From the NCBI RefSeq assembly GCF_017916325.1, contig NC_090164.1, positions 787,501 through 851,500 on the forward strand: a DNA stretch of 64,000 nucleotides, written 5' to 3'. Positions 1 through 9,170 of the stretch are shown piece after piece. Both the position numbers and the translations under genes were made by a program. The stretch is from Leishmania martiniquensis (Eukaryota; Euglenozoa; Kinetoplastea; Trypanosomatida; Trypanosomatidae). Below the pieces are notes generated by a model that saw only the letters and a list, made by a program, of their open reading frames with translations, did not search any database and was not told the DNA's origin. The stretch's first letter is position 1, and every line of letters starts with the position of its first letter.

Positions 1-758
1 GCATAGAGGCGTGCAAGATGGCGTGTGAAGTAGAGCAGCAATACTCACCCTGCGGGCTCTTCCCAGCAGCCTCCATATCATGTGGGAGCATCGGCATCGT
101 CACGGACGCCTACAAGAACATCCCACATCCGTGAGAGGTTGCCCGTGCCATAGCGCGAACGCTTGCGTCTCCGCTGAGACAGGGAGCTGTTTTCTCCTCG
201 CTGGCGTCCATCCTCCGCTTTGATGGGGGCTTCGTGCCTTTGCCGTGTCTCCCCTACTTGTGAAATGACGAGGAAGGCATGGGGCCGGTGCACACCATCT
301 GTGCACGAGCGGATCGCGCACAGGGCTCAGGAGGAGGGGGAAAACGTGTGAATCAGATGCGCAGACACGCAAGTCATCGCAGGTCTTTGTGTTCATCACG
401 AGAGAGAGAGAGAACAGGTCCTCGTTGCGCTACTGCGTGTTTCTTCTCTTCTTTTTCAGAATGCAGCGCGACACTTTATTCTCCCCGTCTACGGGAGCGA
501 AGGGACTTGTGAAGATTGTGCGCAGCATACACCGCATGACAAAGAACACGCAAGCACCGTAGGGCATACACACATGCCCGCGCGCGAGCAAGTCAACATG
601 GGTGAAGAACAGGATGGAGAGGGAGGGAGAAAATGCAACAGGCGGCGGTAAGGGTGCGCATGAGTGACTGAGACAGGCGAACAGAAAAACATCGCAGTCA
701 GGGGAATCAAATGAACTGCAGCCCACGGCGCCGGCCACCCCTTCTTAGGAAGACGGCA
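1..758. other. Intergenic, downstream of the 759-2447 gene
   Basis: No convincing gene is seen. Because the neighbouring gene is on the minus strand, this stretch would hold its 3' untranslated region and the spacer to the next gene beyond the window edge. It has a short GA run near 400-412 and pyrimidine-rich patches near 430-460. Short open frames on both strands look like chance frames in GC-rich DNA. Confidence 0.5.
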
Positions 759-2447
759 TCAGTAGAAACGCTCCAGTGTGGTAACGCGACTGAGCGCGCT
801 GGTATCCTTTCGAGGCGGAGCGGGAGGGGAAAGCGTGCGCCAAGCTCGCGCGGCGGGCGGCAACGCAGCCCCAGTGCACGCATCCAGGACTGGGGGTGAC
901 GGCACACGGTCCTTGACGGCAGCAGCGCCTACGGTGCTCGGTGGTGAGGATGGCGACAGCTCTCCTTCAGCCACGGCATCTCGTGCTGTACGTGGGGTCT
1001 TTGCTGGTGTCGCAGAAAGTGAAGTTGTGGTGTCTGCTGTATGCGTGGTCACCGCTTGAGCTATGGGAAATGAGAGGATCCCCGCAGACGCAACAGCAAC
1101 AAGCTCCATGGGTGCGGCTGCGCTGCCTGGGAGATCGGTGCCCGACGAAAGTGGCGGCGTTGCTGTGCATCGCGGAGCGCTCTCTTGAAGAGGATGTGGG
1201 GCGGAAGGTCTAGTAGCGGAGTCGCTGTCCTTCGGTGCAGGCACCGTCGAAGCAGACTCGCAACTCTCTAGTATGTCTGCCAATGACGTGGATGCGGCTG
1301 CTGGCAACGCAAGAGGACAAGCGACGGCATCTTTCGTCGCAGTGTCCTGCGCCGCGGTTGATCCTTGCGTCTCCACCGCAAGAAAGGACTGTGGTCCTGT
1401 AAGCGAGGGAGACGGCGCAGAGCCTCTGTCGCCGGAGGTTGCCTCTTCAGGGGCAGAAGGCTGGGGCACATACGTGTCCGTATGATCCACTGCAGTGTGT
1501 ACCCCTGTCTCATGCTTTGCTGTTTTCGGGACCGACCCTGCAGCGGAGACTTCAGTCGCCGTCTCCCCGCTTAGTGGCGGCGATGCGCCGCAGCTTTGGG
1601 GCAAGAAAAAAGTGCTGTCGCAGCATGGCGACGACTCCGCGTCCCCCATCCTCGCACTCGCCTCGTTCTCTGTTGTCGCCAAGACGCCGCTGCCCTGTGT
1701 CGCTAGAGTAGCCGCCCTGATATCGCCATGAGAAAACCAGCCGTTACATGTCAATGCTGACGCCGCAGCCGATCTCGAGTATACTGAGGAGGTGCAAAGG
1801 CTTGGCTTTGTTGGCCGCACCCCTGGCGACAAGGAAGTGGGCACAAAGCGGCTACGCAAGCCCGAAAATGCTGTGCACACGGTCGGGGGCGTGAAATCAG
1901 ACGGGCGTGCGGACGTCATCTGCCTAAGCGAGGTGCGTGTGGTGTTGCCGTTTGTGCCGCCCGTCTCGGTCATCTCACCTCTGCTAACACACGCAGTAGC
2001 GGTGGTAATGCCAGGATTGCGCATGCTATACGCCATCTCCGAGCCACGAGAGGTGGAAGAAGGCGCTGAGGTCACCAACGACGCATGACTGGTGGGCTGC
2101 GCACAGGCCCCAGAAAAGATCCCTCTAGAAGAACAGCTAGTGGGGGCTGAGACCGGCGAAGCCACTGGCGCTCCTGCTGTTGGCGCAGTTCCACATGAGG
2201 ACGTGCCAATGGCCACTGGGTGAGAAAGGGCTGACGGTGCGGGAATGGAGGGGGATGGATGAGAGGGGTCACGCTTCATGCCCTTGTCTGAGGTGTCGAT
2301 CGTAGTACGAGTCTTCTTGGCAGTTGGGTAAGCCGCGCCTTCAAGCCACAACTGCTCGTCGACAGCTGCAATCGCTTTCTCAATATCCTCCAAGGACACG
2401 CCAAGCGTATCCTCAGTAAGCTTGAGGAGCTCATTTAAGCAAGTCAT
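759..2447 (-). CDS. Hypothetical, largely disordered protein
   Basis: This is an open frame of 562 codons starting with ATG. I do not recognise the family. The first 35 residues (MTCLNELLKLTEDTLGVSL...) look structured, with a predicted amphipathic helix, while the rest is low-complexity Ser/Thr/Ala/Pro-rich sequence without motifs, as in many kinetoplastid-specific proteins. There is no signal peptide or membrane segment. The large uninterrupted length on the coding strand of the unit supports a real gene. A polypyrimidine-rich stretch follows upstream (2450-2750 on the minus strand), as expected for a trans-splice acceptor. Function unknown. Confidence 0.7.
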   Translation of the reverse strand: MTCLNELLKLTEDTLGVSLEDIEKAIAAVDEQLWLEGAAYPTAKKTRTTIDTSDKGMKRDPSHPSPSIPAPSALSHPVAIGTSSCGTAPTAGAPVASPVSAPTSCSSRGIFSGACAQPTSHASLVTSAPSSTSRGSEMAYSMRNPGITTATACVSRGEMTETGGTNGNTTRTSLRQMTSARPSDFTPPTVCTAFSGLRSRFVPTSLSPGVRPTKPSLCTSSVYSRSAAASALTCNGWFSHGDIRAATLATQGSGVLATTENEASARMGDAESSPCCDSTFFLPQSCGASPPLSGETATEVSAAGSVPKTAKHETGVHTAVDHTDTYVPQPSAPEEATSGDRGSAPSPSLTGPQSFLAVETQGSTAAQDTATKDAVACPLALPAAASTSLADILESCESASTVPAPKDSDSATRPSAPHPLQESAPRCTATPPLSSGTDLPGSAAAPMELVAVASAGILSFPIAQAVTTHTADTTTSLSATPAKTPRTARDAVAEGELSPSSPPSTVGAAAVKDRVPSPPVLDACTGAALPPAARAWRTLSPPAPPRKDTSALSRVTTLERFY

Positions 2448-3141
2448 TCGTTATACAGCTAGAGAGCGGGGGGTGCGGTTATCACGAGACAGCGTGCGTA
2501 TGTATGTGCGTCGAAAGCGAAGGAGAAAGCTAGAGAGTGGTGTGAGGACGGGAAGGAGAAAAAAAGACAGAGGGATGAGTTATGTTTGTGCGTGCGTGTG
2601 CGTGGACGTGGAGAACCAAAACGAAATGAGGGGCAACGCTGGAGGGAAGGAGCCGGCAGTGCCTACCGGTAGATACTTTCCGACTTCACCCCCACCCCCC
2701 ACACACACATTGCTTTTTTTTTCCCTGCGAGCATCATAACACGCTCGCCAGATTTGTGTGTTGGCGCGTGCATATCAAGGTATGTGAGAGGAAAAAAGAA
2801 GTCGCAACCGACAGCGTTTCGCAGATGCTCTCACCTCTGAATTCGTTCTTGAACTTGTTAACCTGCTTTTGTTTCCCGTTGTGGCTGTCAATGTCTCGTG
2901 TGAAAATGGTTTTGGGCCTCGCCGCCACCCCCGCGCGTTGCCTTTCCAGAATGAAATGGGAAGGACGCGCGGCTGGGGAAGGGGGCCGAAAGGGCCTTGG
3001 TAGAAAAATGGGCGTGAAAGTCGTAAGGGGACAAAGGATATGGCCGAAGAGGCGCCGACAAGAGCGACGGAAAAACTACGGTGCTCCTTCGCAGAGACGC
3101 AAGCACTCTCCCGTACACACACACACACACCTCGTCAGCCA
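2448..3141. other. Intergenic spacer between two minus-strand genes
   Basis: No gene seen. The spacer contains a T-run at about 2717-2724, purine-rich blocks on the plus strand (pyrimidine on the transcribed sense) and a CA repeat at about 3115-3130. It would provide the 3' UTR of the folliculin-like gene and the splice acceptor of the 759-2447 gene. Confidence 0.5.
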
Positions 3142-5019
3142 TCACGCGCTTCCTAAAAACACGAGTATCGCGTGGTCTTCGGGCGTAAAGCTGGAGAAGA
3201 CGTAATGCTGCTGTTCGAACTCCTTGCCGTACAGAGAAGAGAGGTGAGCGCGCTTCGTGATCGAAGAGCTCGTCGCTGACTGCCGTTCAGCTGCGGCCAC
3301 CTCACTACCGGTAGCATCGCGACTGGAAGCCGAAGGCGGTGCGCTGCTATAGAGCGGAGAGGGCGACGCACTGATGCGAAGAGAGCTGCGCCAGCCGACT
3401 CCAAAGGAGAAGGAACGCTGCCCCGTCAGCGGAAAGGCACTCACGGGTAGCGGCGACTTTGTCAGTGGCACCTGCGGAGCGCTAGCACCTGGGGTCAGTG
3501 GCGTGCTGTTTGCCTCCACCTCCTGTTTCGAGAAGAGCTGTCCGTAAACACGCCCGCGCACCACATACTCGCTTACCAGCTGATGCAGCTGGGTCGTGAG
3601 GAGCTGGAGTGCCAACACACTAATGGTGCTTTTCTCGCGTGCGCGTGCAGTGTACGGCTGGAGAAGGGTAAGTATTCGGTTTTCCAGAGTTGTCGGCTCG
3701 ACGGCCGTCTCATTTTCAACGGCCTGCCGCTCACGTCGCTGAGCAGCACGACGCAGCTGGTCGCAATCCTGTATGGAACAAATGCGCTGACTGCCCACAC
3801 GCACGTGCACGATTCCGTCCGCCTCCATGTCGAAGAGATTTATAATATCTGGTGAGGTGTGCACCACATCAGCATCGGGGGACGATACGAAGACGTACTT
3901 CAAGAGCGAACGCTGCGAAAAAGTCAAGAGTCGACTCTCGTAGGGCATGCGGTATGTCTCAGAGCCGAGGTGCATTTTCACCAAAGTCGGAGGAAGGGTG
4001 TATGCCAACGCCATGGCAAGACTGGCGCAGTCTCGGGCGTCCTCCCCGGTAACAAGAATCTGGTTCCCACTAAAAAGAGCCCGCAGAAGGGTGTGCGCCG
4101 CAGTCTCTGGCACACTTTCGGAAGCTGTATCAGCGAAAAACTGGAGAAGCCACAGCGGTAGCGGCTTCACCACAATTTCTGTATCGACAAAAACTAGCTG
4201 CCTCGAAAAGTGCGGCAATACAACATCATCATCTAGGTGTGCGGCGTCGGTGTGCACTCGGTCAATATAAGACTGGGCAAACGGCAGTCCATCCTCCAAG
4301 ATCCGCTCTGCGCCACGCTGGGCAGCATTCTTATCATGAAGCGACAAAGGAAGCGGTTGCGACAGCGCTTGAGGGAAGAGGAGTTCAAATAGGCAATGCA
4401 TCTCCTCCATCACAGCTTCTCGTGCGGCTATGGACGTCGAGCCACTGCCTGCATCCGCGGCAGGAGCAGAAAGGAGCTCTGTGAGCGAGCGGAGCGGTTT
4501 CCTGCGCGATTCCTCACGTAGCTGCTCTAGGTTTGCCATAGTAGAATACTCCTGCTGATATCGAGCAGTCGCACGTTGCGTCCACCGCCTCAGGAGCACC
4601 TCGACAAAGCAGCTGAGATACTCCCATCGCGCCACTAACTCGTGATATGATGGATGCAGAAAGAGAAGGCAAAACCGACGCTTCTCCCCGCGTGCGACGA
4701 TGTCAGGCATGCTGAAAACAAAGCTGCCGACGCATGGGCACCCGCTTTCTTGGTACAACAGGCGCTCCTCTCGACTTTCGTTTGATGTGAGCACGTGAGC
4801 TGCTACGGAGTTGAGGTAGTCTTTGCACTCACGATGTAGTAGACCGCTCGCGACATGCTTACCCAGCAGCGTTCTTCCTTCGATAAAGCACAATAGCTGA
4901 CGCACGGTCGAGTTGTTCTTGGCGGCCCGGTTGAAGTCAAAGTACTCAAACGCGTACGTCACCTTGGGTCCGTCAAGGGCGTCAAACTCGCCAATAAAAG
5001 CAGCGGGGGTATCTGACAT
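3142..5019 (-). CDS. Folliculin/SMCR8-like longin-DENN protein
   Basis: The protein has 625 residues and an ATG start. Its N-terminus reads FIGEFDALDGPKVTYAFEYF, which resembles the longin-domain opening of the folliculin/SMCR8/DENN group (a hydrophobic strand, then EF...GP...). Around residues 105-140 it has ARGEKRRFCLLFLHPSYHEL, matching the 'ARG-x-RxFC' strand of FLCN and SMCR8 before the long longin helix. Residues 270-420 look like a DENN-type module (gene-wide alternation of helices and strands with LVTGEDARD). Residues 480-590 are Ser/Pro-rich and disordered. Relatives in animals and yeast act as GAPs or GAP partners for Rag/Arf-like GTPases on lysosomes. Assignment is from motif memory only; another DENN subfamily is possible. 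Confidence 0.5.
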   Translation of the reverse strand: MSDTPAAFIGEFDALDGPKVTYAFEYFDFNRAAKNNSTVRQLLCFIEGRTLLGKHVASGLLHRECKDYLNSVAAHVLTSNESREERLLYQESGCPCVGSFVFSMPDIVARGEKRRFCLLFLHPSYHELVARWEYLSCFVEVLLRRWTQRATARYQQEYSTMANLEQLREESRRKPLRSLTELLSAPAADAGSGSTSIAAREAVMEEMHCLFELLFPQALSQPLPLSLHDKNAAQRGAERILEDGLPFAQSYIDRVHTDAAHLDDDVVLPHFSRQLVFVDTEIVVKPLPLWLLQFFADTASESVPETAAHTLLRALFSGNQILVTGEDARDCASLAMALAYTLPPTLVKMHLGSETYRMPYESRLLTFSQRSLLKYVFVSSPDADVVHTSPDIINLFDMEADGIVHVRVGSQRICSIQDCDQLRRAAQRRERQAVENETAVEPTTLENRILTLLQPYTARAREKSTISVLALQLLTTQLHQLVSEYVVRGRVYGQLFSKQEVEANSTPLTPGASAPQVPLTKSPLPVSAFPLTGQRSFSFGVGWRSSLRISASPSPLYSSAPPSASSRDATGSEVAAAERQSATSSSITKRAHLSSLYGKEFEQQHYVFSSFTPEDHAILVFLGSA

Positions 5020-5171
5020 TGCGAAGAGCGCCTAGTTCTCGGTTGAGCAATGCATTAGGGATAAAAAGCGTTTGAAAAAGGAAGCGAGTCCCGTTTTCAG
5101 AACACGGAGGAGCAACAGCACTAGTAAATACAAGTGAAAGAGTAGCAGGTGGAAAAAAGAGTGTGGCGACG

Positions 5172-5189
5172 TATATATATATATATATA
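5172..5189. repeat. (TA)n microsatellite
   Basis: Nine or so uninterrupted TA units are read directly in the sequence. Confidence 0.9.
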
Positions 5190-5315
5190 AGCAGCAACGC
5201 TTCAGTGTTGATCGGCTTCCCTGCGTGTTGTGTTAAAAGCTCACAACACCACGCACAAATATCTCTGCTACCATGACCCCAGGGGCCAAGAACACACCTG
5301 CGATAAGATGATGCA

Positions 5316-5330
5316 ATATATATATATATA
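5316..5330. repeat. (TA)n microsatellite
   Basis: A second TA run about 130 bp from the first, in the same AT-rich spacer. Confidence 0.9.
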
Positions 5331-5704
5331 GTACACTATTGCTGCAATCAGGCGAGGAGAAAGGATGAGAAAAGTACGGAGTAAAAGTTAAAACATTGAA
5401 AGAAAAGAAAGCACGATTTATGTAGAGAAACACCGCGGACCACATAGCATCTAAATTGACAGGAGCAAGCTGCTCCTCCTCCGCCTCGCCATGTCTTCTT
5501 GGACGATAGCGGTCACCTTGCGCCACATAACGGCATTCATAGCAGCAGCACAGCCGACATTTTTTTCTGTGCCTTTCCTTCAAGAGCCCCATTGAGGTAG
5601 CTTTTTTTTGTCGCGAGCAGTGAAAGACTGTTTCGTTGGGAATACTGTGCGAAATAGGTATGTGAACAAATGCGATACTGAAACCTCAGCGGCAGCTTCT
5701 TCCC

Positions 5705-7126
5705 CTAAAACGATAAATTAGATGACCACACTAGACCAAATCGAAACCGATCGAACAAACTTTTTCGGCCATTGCGGCAAACAACGTTACCCTGCTTATC
5801 AATCCCAACCGGGATAGACATGTTCAGCTCGAACCGCCCACTTGGCGCGACGCCGAAAATGGGAATCCGTGTTATGACAACTCCAGCGCCAACAGAGCAT
5901 GCGCAGTGGCGAAGCCAACGATAGTAATCCTTGGCTGCATCAAAGGAATCGATCATACGGACGTTGCCTGCGTTCGCAAAAAGATGCATCGAAGCGATCC
6001 CATTGTTCGGGAAGAAAAGAAAGGGAAAGTTTAAGCTTAGCGATGTGGCCCACAGAGCATTGCCGCCGGTTGCTGCAAAGCGGCTAGCATTGCCGCCCCA
6101 GTCCAATGTAGAGGGCCCCACTGACTTGAATCCGCGAACGTGACAGTTAGATAGAAATAGTCTATCGTTGAGAGGGATACGATTTCCTAAAAAGGGATAA
6201 ATGCCAGCGAGCTTTGAGCTTAACTGCAGAGTGAAAAAGGGCCCGAGCGGGATGTACTTTGATCCCTGAAATTCACTTTTCATAAACGAAAAGTCACCAC
6301 CGACTGGGCCACCAGCGAGCTCGTTGCAAAAGTTGACCTGACTTCCATAAATAGGGAGCGGATACATATTATACAGGAACGGGTTGGCGTGGTGCGCTAC
6401 GTCTGTGATAGTAAACTGGTGCCGAATGTAACCTTTATCCGTCGCGGAAAAATCGACTGCGTCTTCTACGGGAATGTGTTTCATGTGCTTTGTTAATAAA
6501 GTTCTTCGTTGAAACCCGATAGTTATTTCGGACGCAAGTTTGTCTTTTTGACTTATAGCTGTCGCCCTCACCTCCTCTACGCGTTCAGCGTTGGCCAAGT
6601 GGTAGGTTTTATTTTCGGTTTTCCTCCCTACGTAGTACTCAGCACTGTGACCAATAAAGGGGACGTTGGAAAGAAAAGAAAAAGATATCGAATGCACTCG
6701 GGATGCTGGGGGAATGTAGTTGCCTTTGACGGAGTAACGGCCGCCCAATATGTTTTCAAGGGCTACTGTGATTTCCGGAATGGAAGTGTCGGTCGTAAAG
6801 ACGCCGACACTTTTTTTGGGATTCTCCTCGACAACATCTAAACGGACACAGACATCGTTGCGCTCTCCATCGGCTGTTGGCTCGAAATTGTACTGCACAT
6901 TCCGAAAAATACCTGCGGAAACCCACCGACTTCGGATCTCTGTGACTGCTTCTACGGCCTCTTGCATTGTGCGGCACTGTTTGATTGTTTCTAGATCTTT
7001 GGCCACGACACTCGGATGTGTCTTCTCAATGCCGACTAGGCGTACATGGGCGCGAATGGGCATTTTCAATGCTGCTTTGAGGTCATCTTCACCAATGGTC
7101 ACCGTTGGCTGTGATGTCTCCGCCAT
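5705..7126 (-). CDS. SAM50: SAM50/Tob55 outer-membrane beta-barrel assembly protein
   Basis: The protein has 473 residues from the first true ATG (MAETSQPTVTIGEDD). The open frame upstream begins with a non-ATG codon, so the longer version is unlikely. Residues about 25-105 fit one POTRA domain. From about residue 130 there is an Omp85/D15-type barrel with alternating strands and an aromatic C-terminus (FGLVWSSNLSF) typical of the family's last strand. Sam50 is the core of the sorting and assembly machinery that inserts barrel proteins into the mitochondrial outer membrane. Length and single POTRA match eukaryotic Sam50 rather than bacterial BamA (five POTRAs). Codon use is AT-richer than in most neighbours. 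Confidence 0.85.
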   Translation of the reverse strand: MAETSQPTVTIGEDDLKAALKMPIRAHVRLVGIEKTHPSVVAKDLETIKQCRTMQEAVEAVTEIRSRWVSAGIFRNVQYNFEPTADGERNDVCVRLDVVEENPKKSVGVFTTDTSIPEITVALENILGGRYSVKGNYIPPASRVHSISFSFLSNVPFIGHSAEYYVGRKTENKTYHLANAERVEEVRATAISQKDKLASEITIGFQRRTLLTKHMKHIPVEDAVDFSATDKGYIRHQFTITDVAHHANPFLYNMYPLPIYGSQVNFCNELAGGPVGGDFSFMKSEFQGSKYIPLGPFFTLQLSSKLAGIYPFLGNRIPLNDRLFLSNCHVRGFKSVGPSTLDWGGNASRFAATGGNALWATSLSLNFPFLFFPNNGIASMHLFANAGNVRMIDSFDAAKDYYRWLRHCACSVGAGVVITRIPIFGVAPSGRFELNMSIPVGIDKQGNVVCRNGRKSLFDRFRFGLVWSSNLSF

Positions 7127-7643
7127 TTTTTTAAATATCTTTTGCGCGTCTGTACGCGTGAAATGTCTCAGGTTTTTTTTATGCGAACTCGATTTTCTAA
7201 ATCTAACGCAGTCGCAAAAGTGCAATGAGAAGGAATACAGATAGTAGTAGTGAATAGCGGAAATTGCAGAGGACAGATAGAACCAATCTTTTCTCTGATC
7301 ATGATAGAAACTGAGATTTGTCGGTATAGATGAAAAGCGGCACGCAAAAAGAGACTCATCACGCGCTCAAGCAACCTAGCTCGCATTCGGCAGATAAAGC
7401 ACCGCGTACGTGTGTTGAAGTATATATATTCGATACGCTTCCATAGAAAAGACCAAAATCACAAACAACTCTTGTTCAGCTACATCACAGCTTTGTCTAT
7501 TGGTAGACATGACAGAGGCATATTCAATTGCTAATCGTAGAAAGCGGACCGGCACGAAAAAAAAAATGGGTCCATCATTCTGAAGGCATCTGTCAATCAA
7601 GCGTTATAAGAACATCCCTTCTACTGAGCAAGAGAAACAGCTT
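7127..7643. other. AT-rich spacer between SAM50 and the flavoprotein gene
   Basis: No gene seen. In the sense of transcription (minus strand) there is a pyrimidine-rich tract around 7240-7205 followed by AG near 7200, a plausible trans-splice acceptor for SAM50. A short TA run lies near 7422-7430 and an A-run at about 7558-7566. Confidence 0.45.
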
Positions 7644-9170
7644 TCAATTTTTGTCCGCGTATGCCCGTCCGTGCTCAAAATTAGGTGGATTCCACTCTCG
7701 AACAACAAGTTGCGGGAAAACACCCGGTTTCAAATTAGAGGAGCCTAGAAGCATGTGTAAACACTCTTGAAATCCTTGAGTGATAGCAGGGTAGGCTGCG
7801 TGAAGGTTGCGCAAGTCGTATGCAGAGTCGCGGTTGTGGATGGCCAGCGATGCAAGCTCAATAATACTGCTGGCATGGGGACCAACTGCACGCACACCCA
7901 GGACTTGCATCTTTTTGTCATTTGTTACAACAAGTTTGATAAAGCCTCTCGTATTGCCCATCGCCAATGCACGCCCTACATATTCGTAGCTGTAACGCGC
8001 CATTTTATATCCGATAGACATCTTACGGCACTGCTGCTCATTTAGTCCCACTGCTGCAACTTCTTGATCGAGAAACATGATGGTGGAGAGGTTATCCAGC
8101 TTTAGCTTCAATTGTTCCTCAGGATACGGAATGTACATGTGGTCAACACACGCGCGACCCTCGAGTTCAGCTACATTGACGAGAGCCACACGGGCAGAGG
8201 TATCTCCACAGGCGTAGATGTGTTTGTATGGCTTGACGCGCAAGAAGTCGTCGCGTGCTATACAATTATTTTCGACTTTGACGCCAAGAGCCTCTAAGTT
8301 GAGCTTTGATATCGTCGGTACGCGGCCGATAGAGACTAGAGCACTGTCAGTGAGATGCTCGTGCAGAGAGTTGTCACGCACGTCTCTAAGAATGTAGTGA
8401 AACTTTCCGTCCCTTATGCTATTACTCTCCATAGCCGAGTGGTGGTGAAAACAGACGCCTTTTTGTTCCAGAAGTGTTTGCACAAAGAGCGCGATGTCTT
8501 CATCTTCCATTGGTAGAATGCGGTCACTTTTTTCGATAACGTTCACTTGTGTTACTCCGAAATTGGCGAAAATCGAAGCGAACTCACACCCAATGACACC
8601 TGCGCCAATGATGACGGTACTCTTTGGGAGTGGCTGCATCATGATATCATCGGAGGTGAAGATGACCTTTCCGTCAGCGACTGCGGTAGGGTGCGGCCGA
8701 GGATGGGCACCAGTGGCAATGACAAAGTAGTCAGCCTCCACTGTTTCCACTGTGCAGTCTTTTTTCGTCACACCTACCGCGTTCGCCGTTTTAAAAAAAC
8801 CTGAGCCAGAAAAGAGCTTGATTTCAGCCTTTGCGAGTGCCTCCAGCGTCTGTGCTTCACGCATTTCGGCTGCCTTCGTGATGGCCTTCATCAGCCTTTC
8901 GTGTTTTATTTCTGGAAGCTCGCCAACGGATTTCATGAAACGGTGAGACGTATTGCCCATTGTGTAGCGTGCAAACTTTGCCATTTCCCACAACGTTTTG
9001 GACTGCAATGCACCATTCCAGAAGTCAGCACCTCCGATGCGGGCCTCCTCTACAATGCAAGCTTTTTTTCCTAGCTCATACGCGCGAACGGCCGCAGCGA
9101 TACCGGCGGGGCCGCCACCTAACACACACACATCAAACCTTTTGGATGAAGCATAGATCGTGCGCCTCAT
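7644..9170 (-). CDS. Dihydrolipoamide dehydrogenase-like flavoprotein lacking the redox cysteines
   Basis: The protein has 508 residues with an ATG start. It carries an FAD-binding GGGPAG at about residues 18-23 and a second dinucleotide site VIIGAGVIGCEFAS near 190, the two Rossmann folds of class I pyridine nucleotide-disulphide oxidoreductases, then the usual dimerisation domain. The disulphide motif, normally C-x4-C before SK, is here GGADFWNGALQSK: both cysteines are gone. The C-terminal catalytic HP-x4-E is also altered (HAAYPAITQ). Dihydrolipoamide oxidation by the usual mechanism is therefore unlikely. Soluble transhydrogenases also have incomplete cysteines, so a direct flavin electron transfer between pyridine nucleotides is one possibility. 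The N-terminus (MRRTIYASSKR) could be a short mitochondrial signal. Confidence 0.85.
   Translation of the reverse strand: MRRTIYASSKRFDVCVLGGGPAGIAAAVRAYELGKKACIVEEARIGGADFWNGALQSKTLWEMAKFARYTMGNTSHRFMKSVGELPEIKHERLMKAITKAAEMREAQTLEALAKAEIKLFSGSGFFKTANAVGVTKKDCTVETVEADYFVIATGAHPRPHPTAVADGKVIFTSDDIMMQPLPKSTVIIGAGVIGCEFASIFANFGVTQVNVIEKSDRILPMEDEDIALFVQTLLEQKGVCFHHHSAMESNSIRDGKFHYILRDVRDNSLHEHLTDSALVSIGRVPTISKLNLEALGVKVENNCIARDDFLRVKPYKHIYACGDTSARVALVNVAELEGRACVDHMYIPYPEEQLKLKLDNLSTIMFLDQEVAAVGLNEQQCRKMSIGYKMARYSYEYVGRALAMGNTRGFIKLVVTNDKKMQVLGVRAVGPHASSIIELASLAIHNRDSAYDLRNLHAAYPAITQGFQECLHMLLGSSNLKPGVFPQLVVREWNPPNFEHGRAYADKN

Larger units (their letters stand above)
5020..5704. other. AT-rich spacer with two TA microsatellites
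   Basis: No gene seen. This spacer upstream of the folliculin-like gene and downstream of SAM50 is much AT-richer than others in the window. It holds two TA dinucleotide runs and a T-run near 5602-5609 (A-run in the sense of transcription). Confidence 0.6.
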
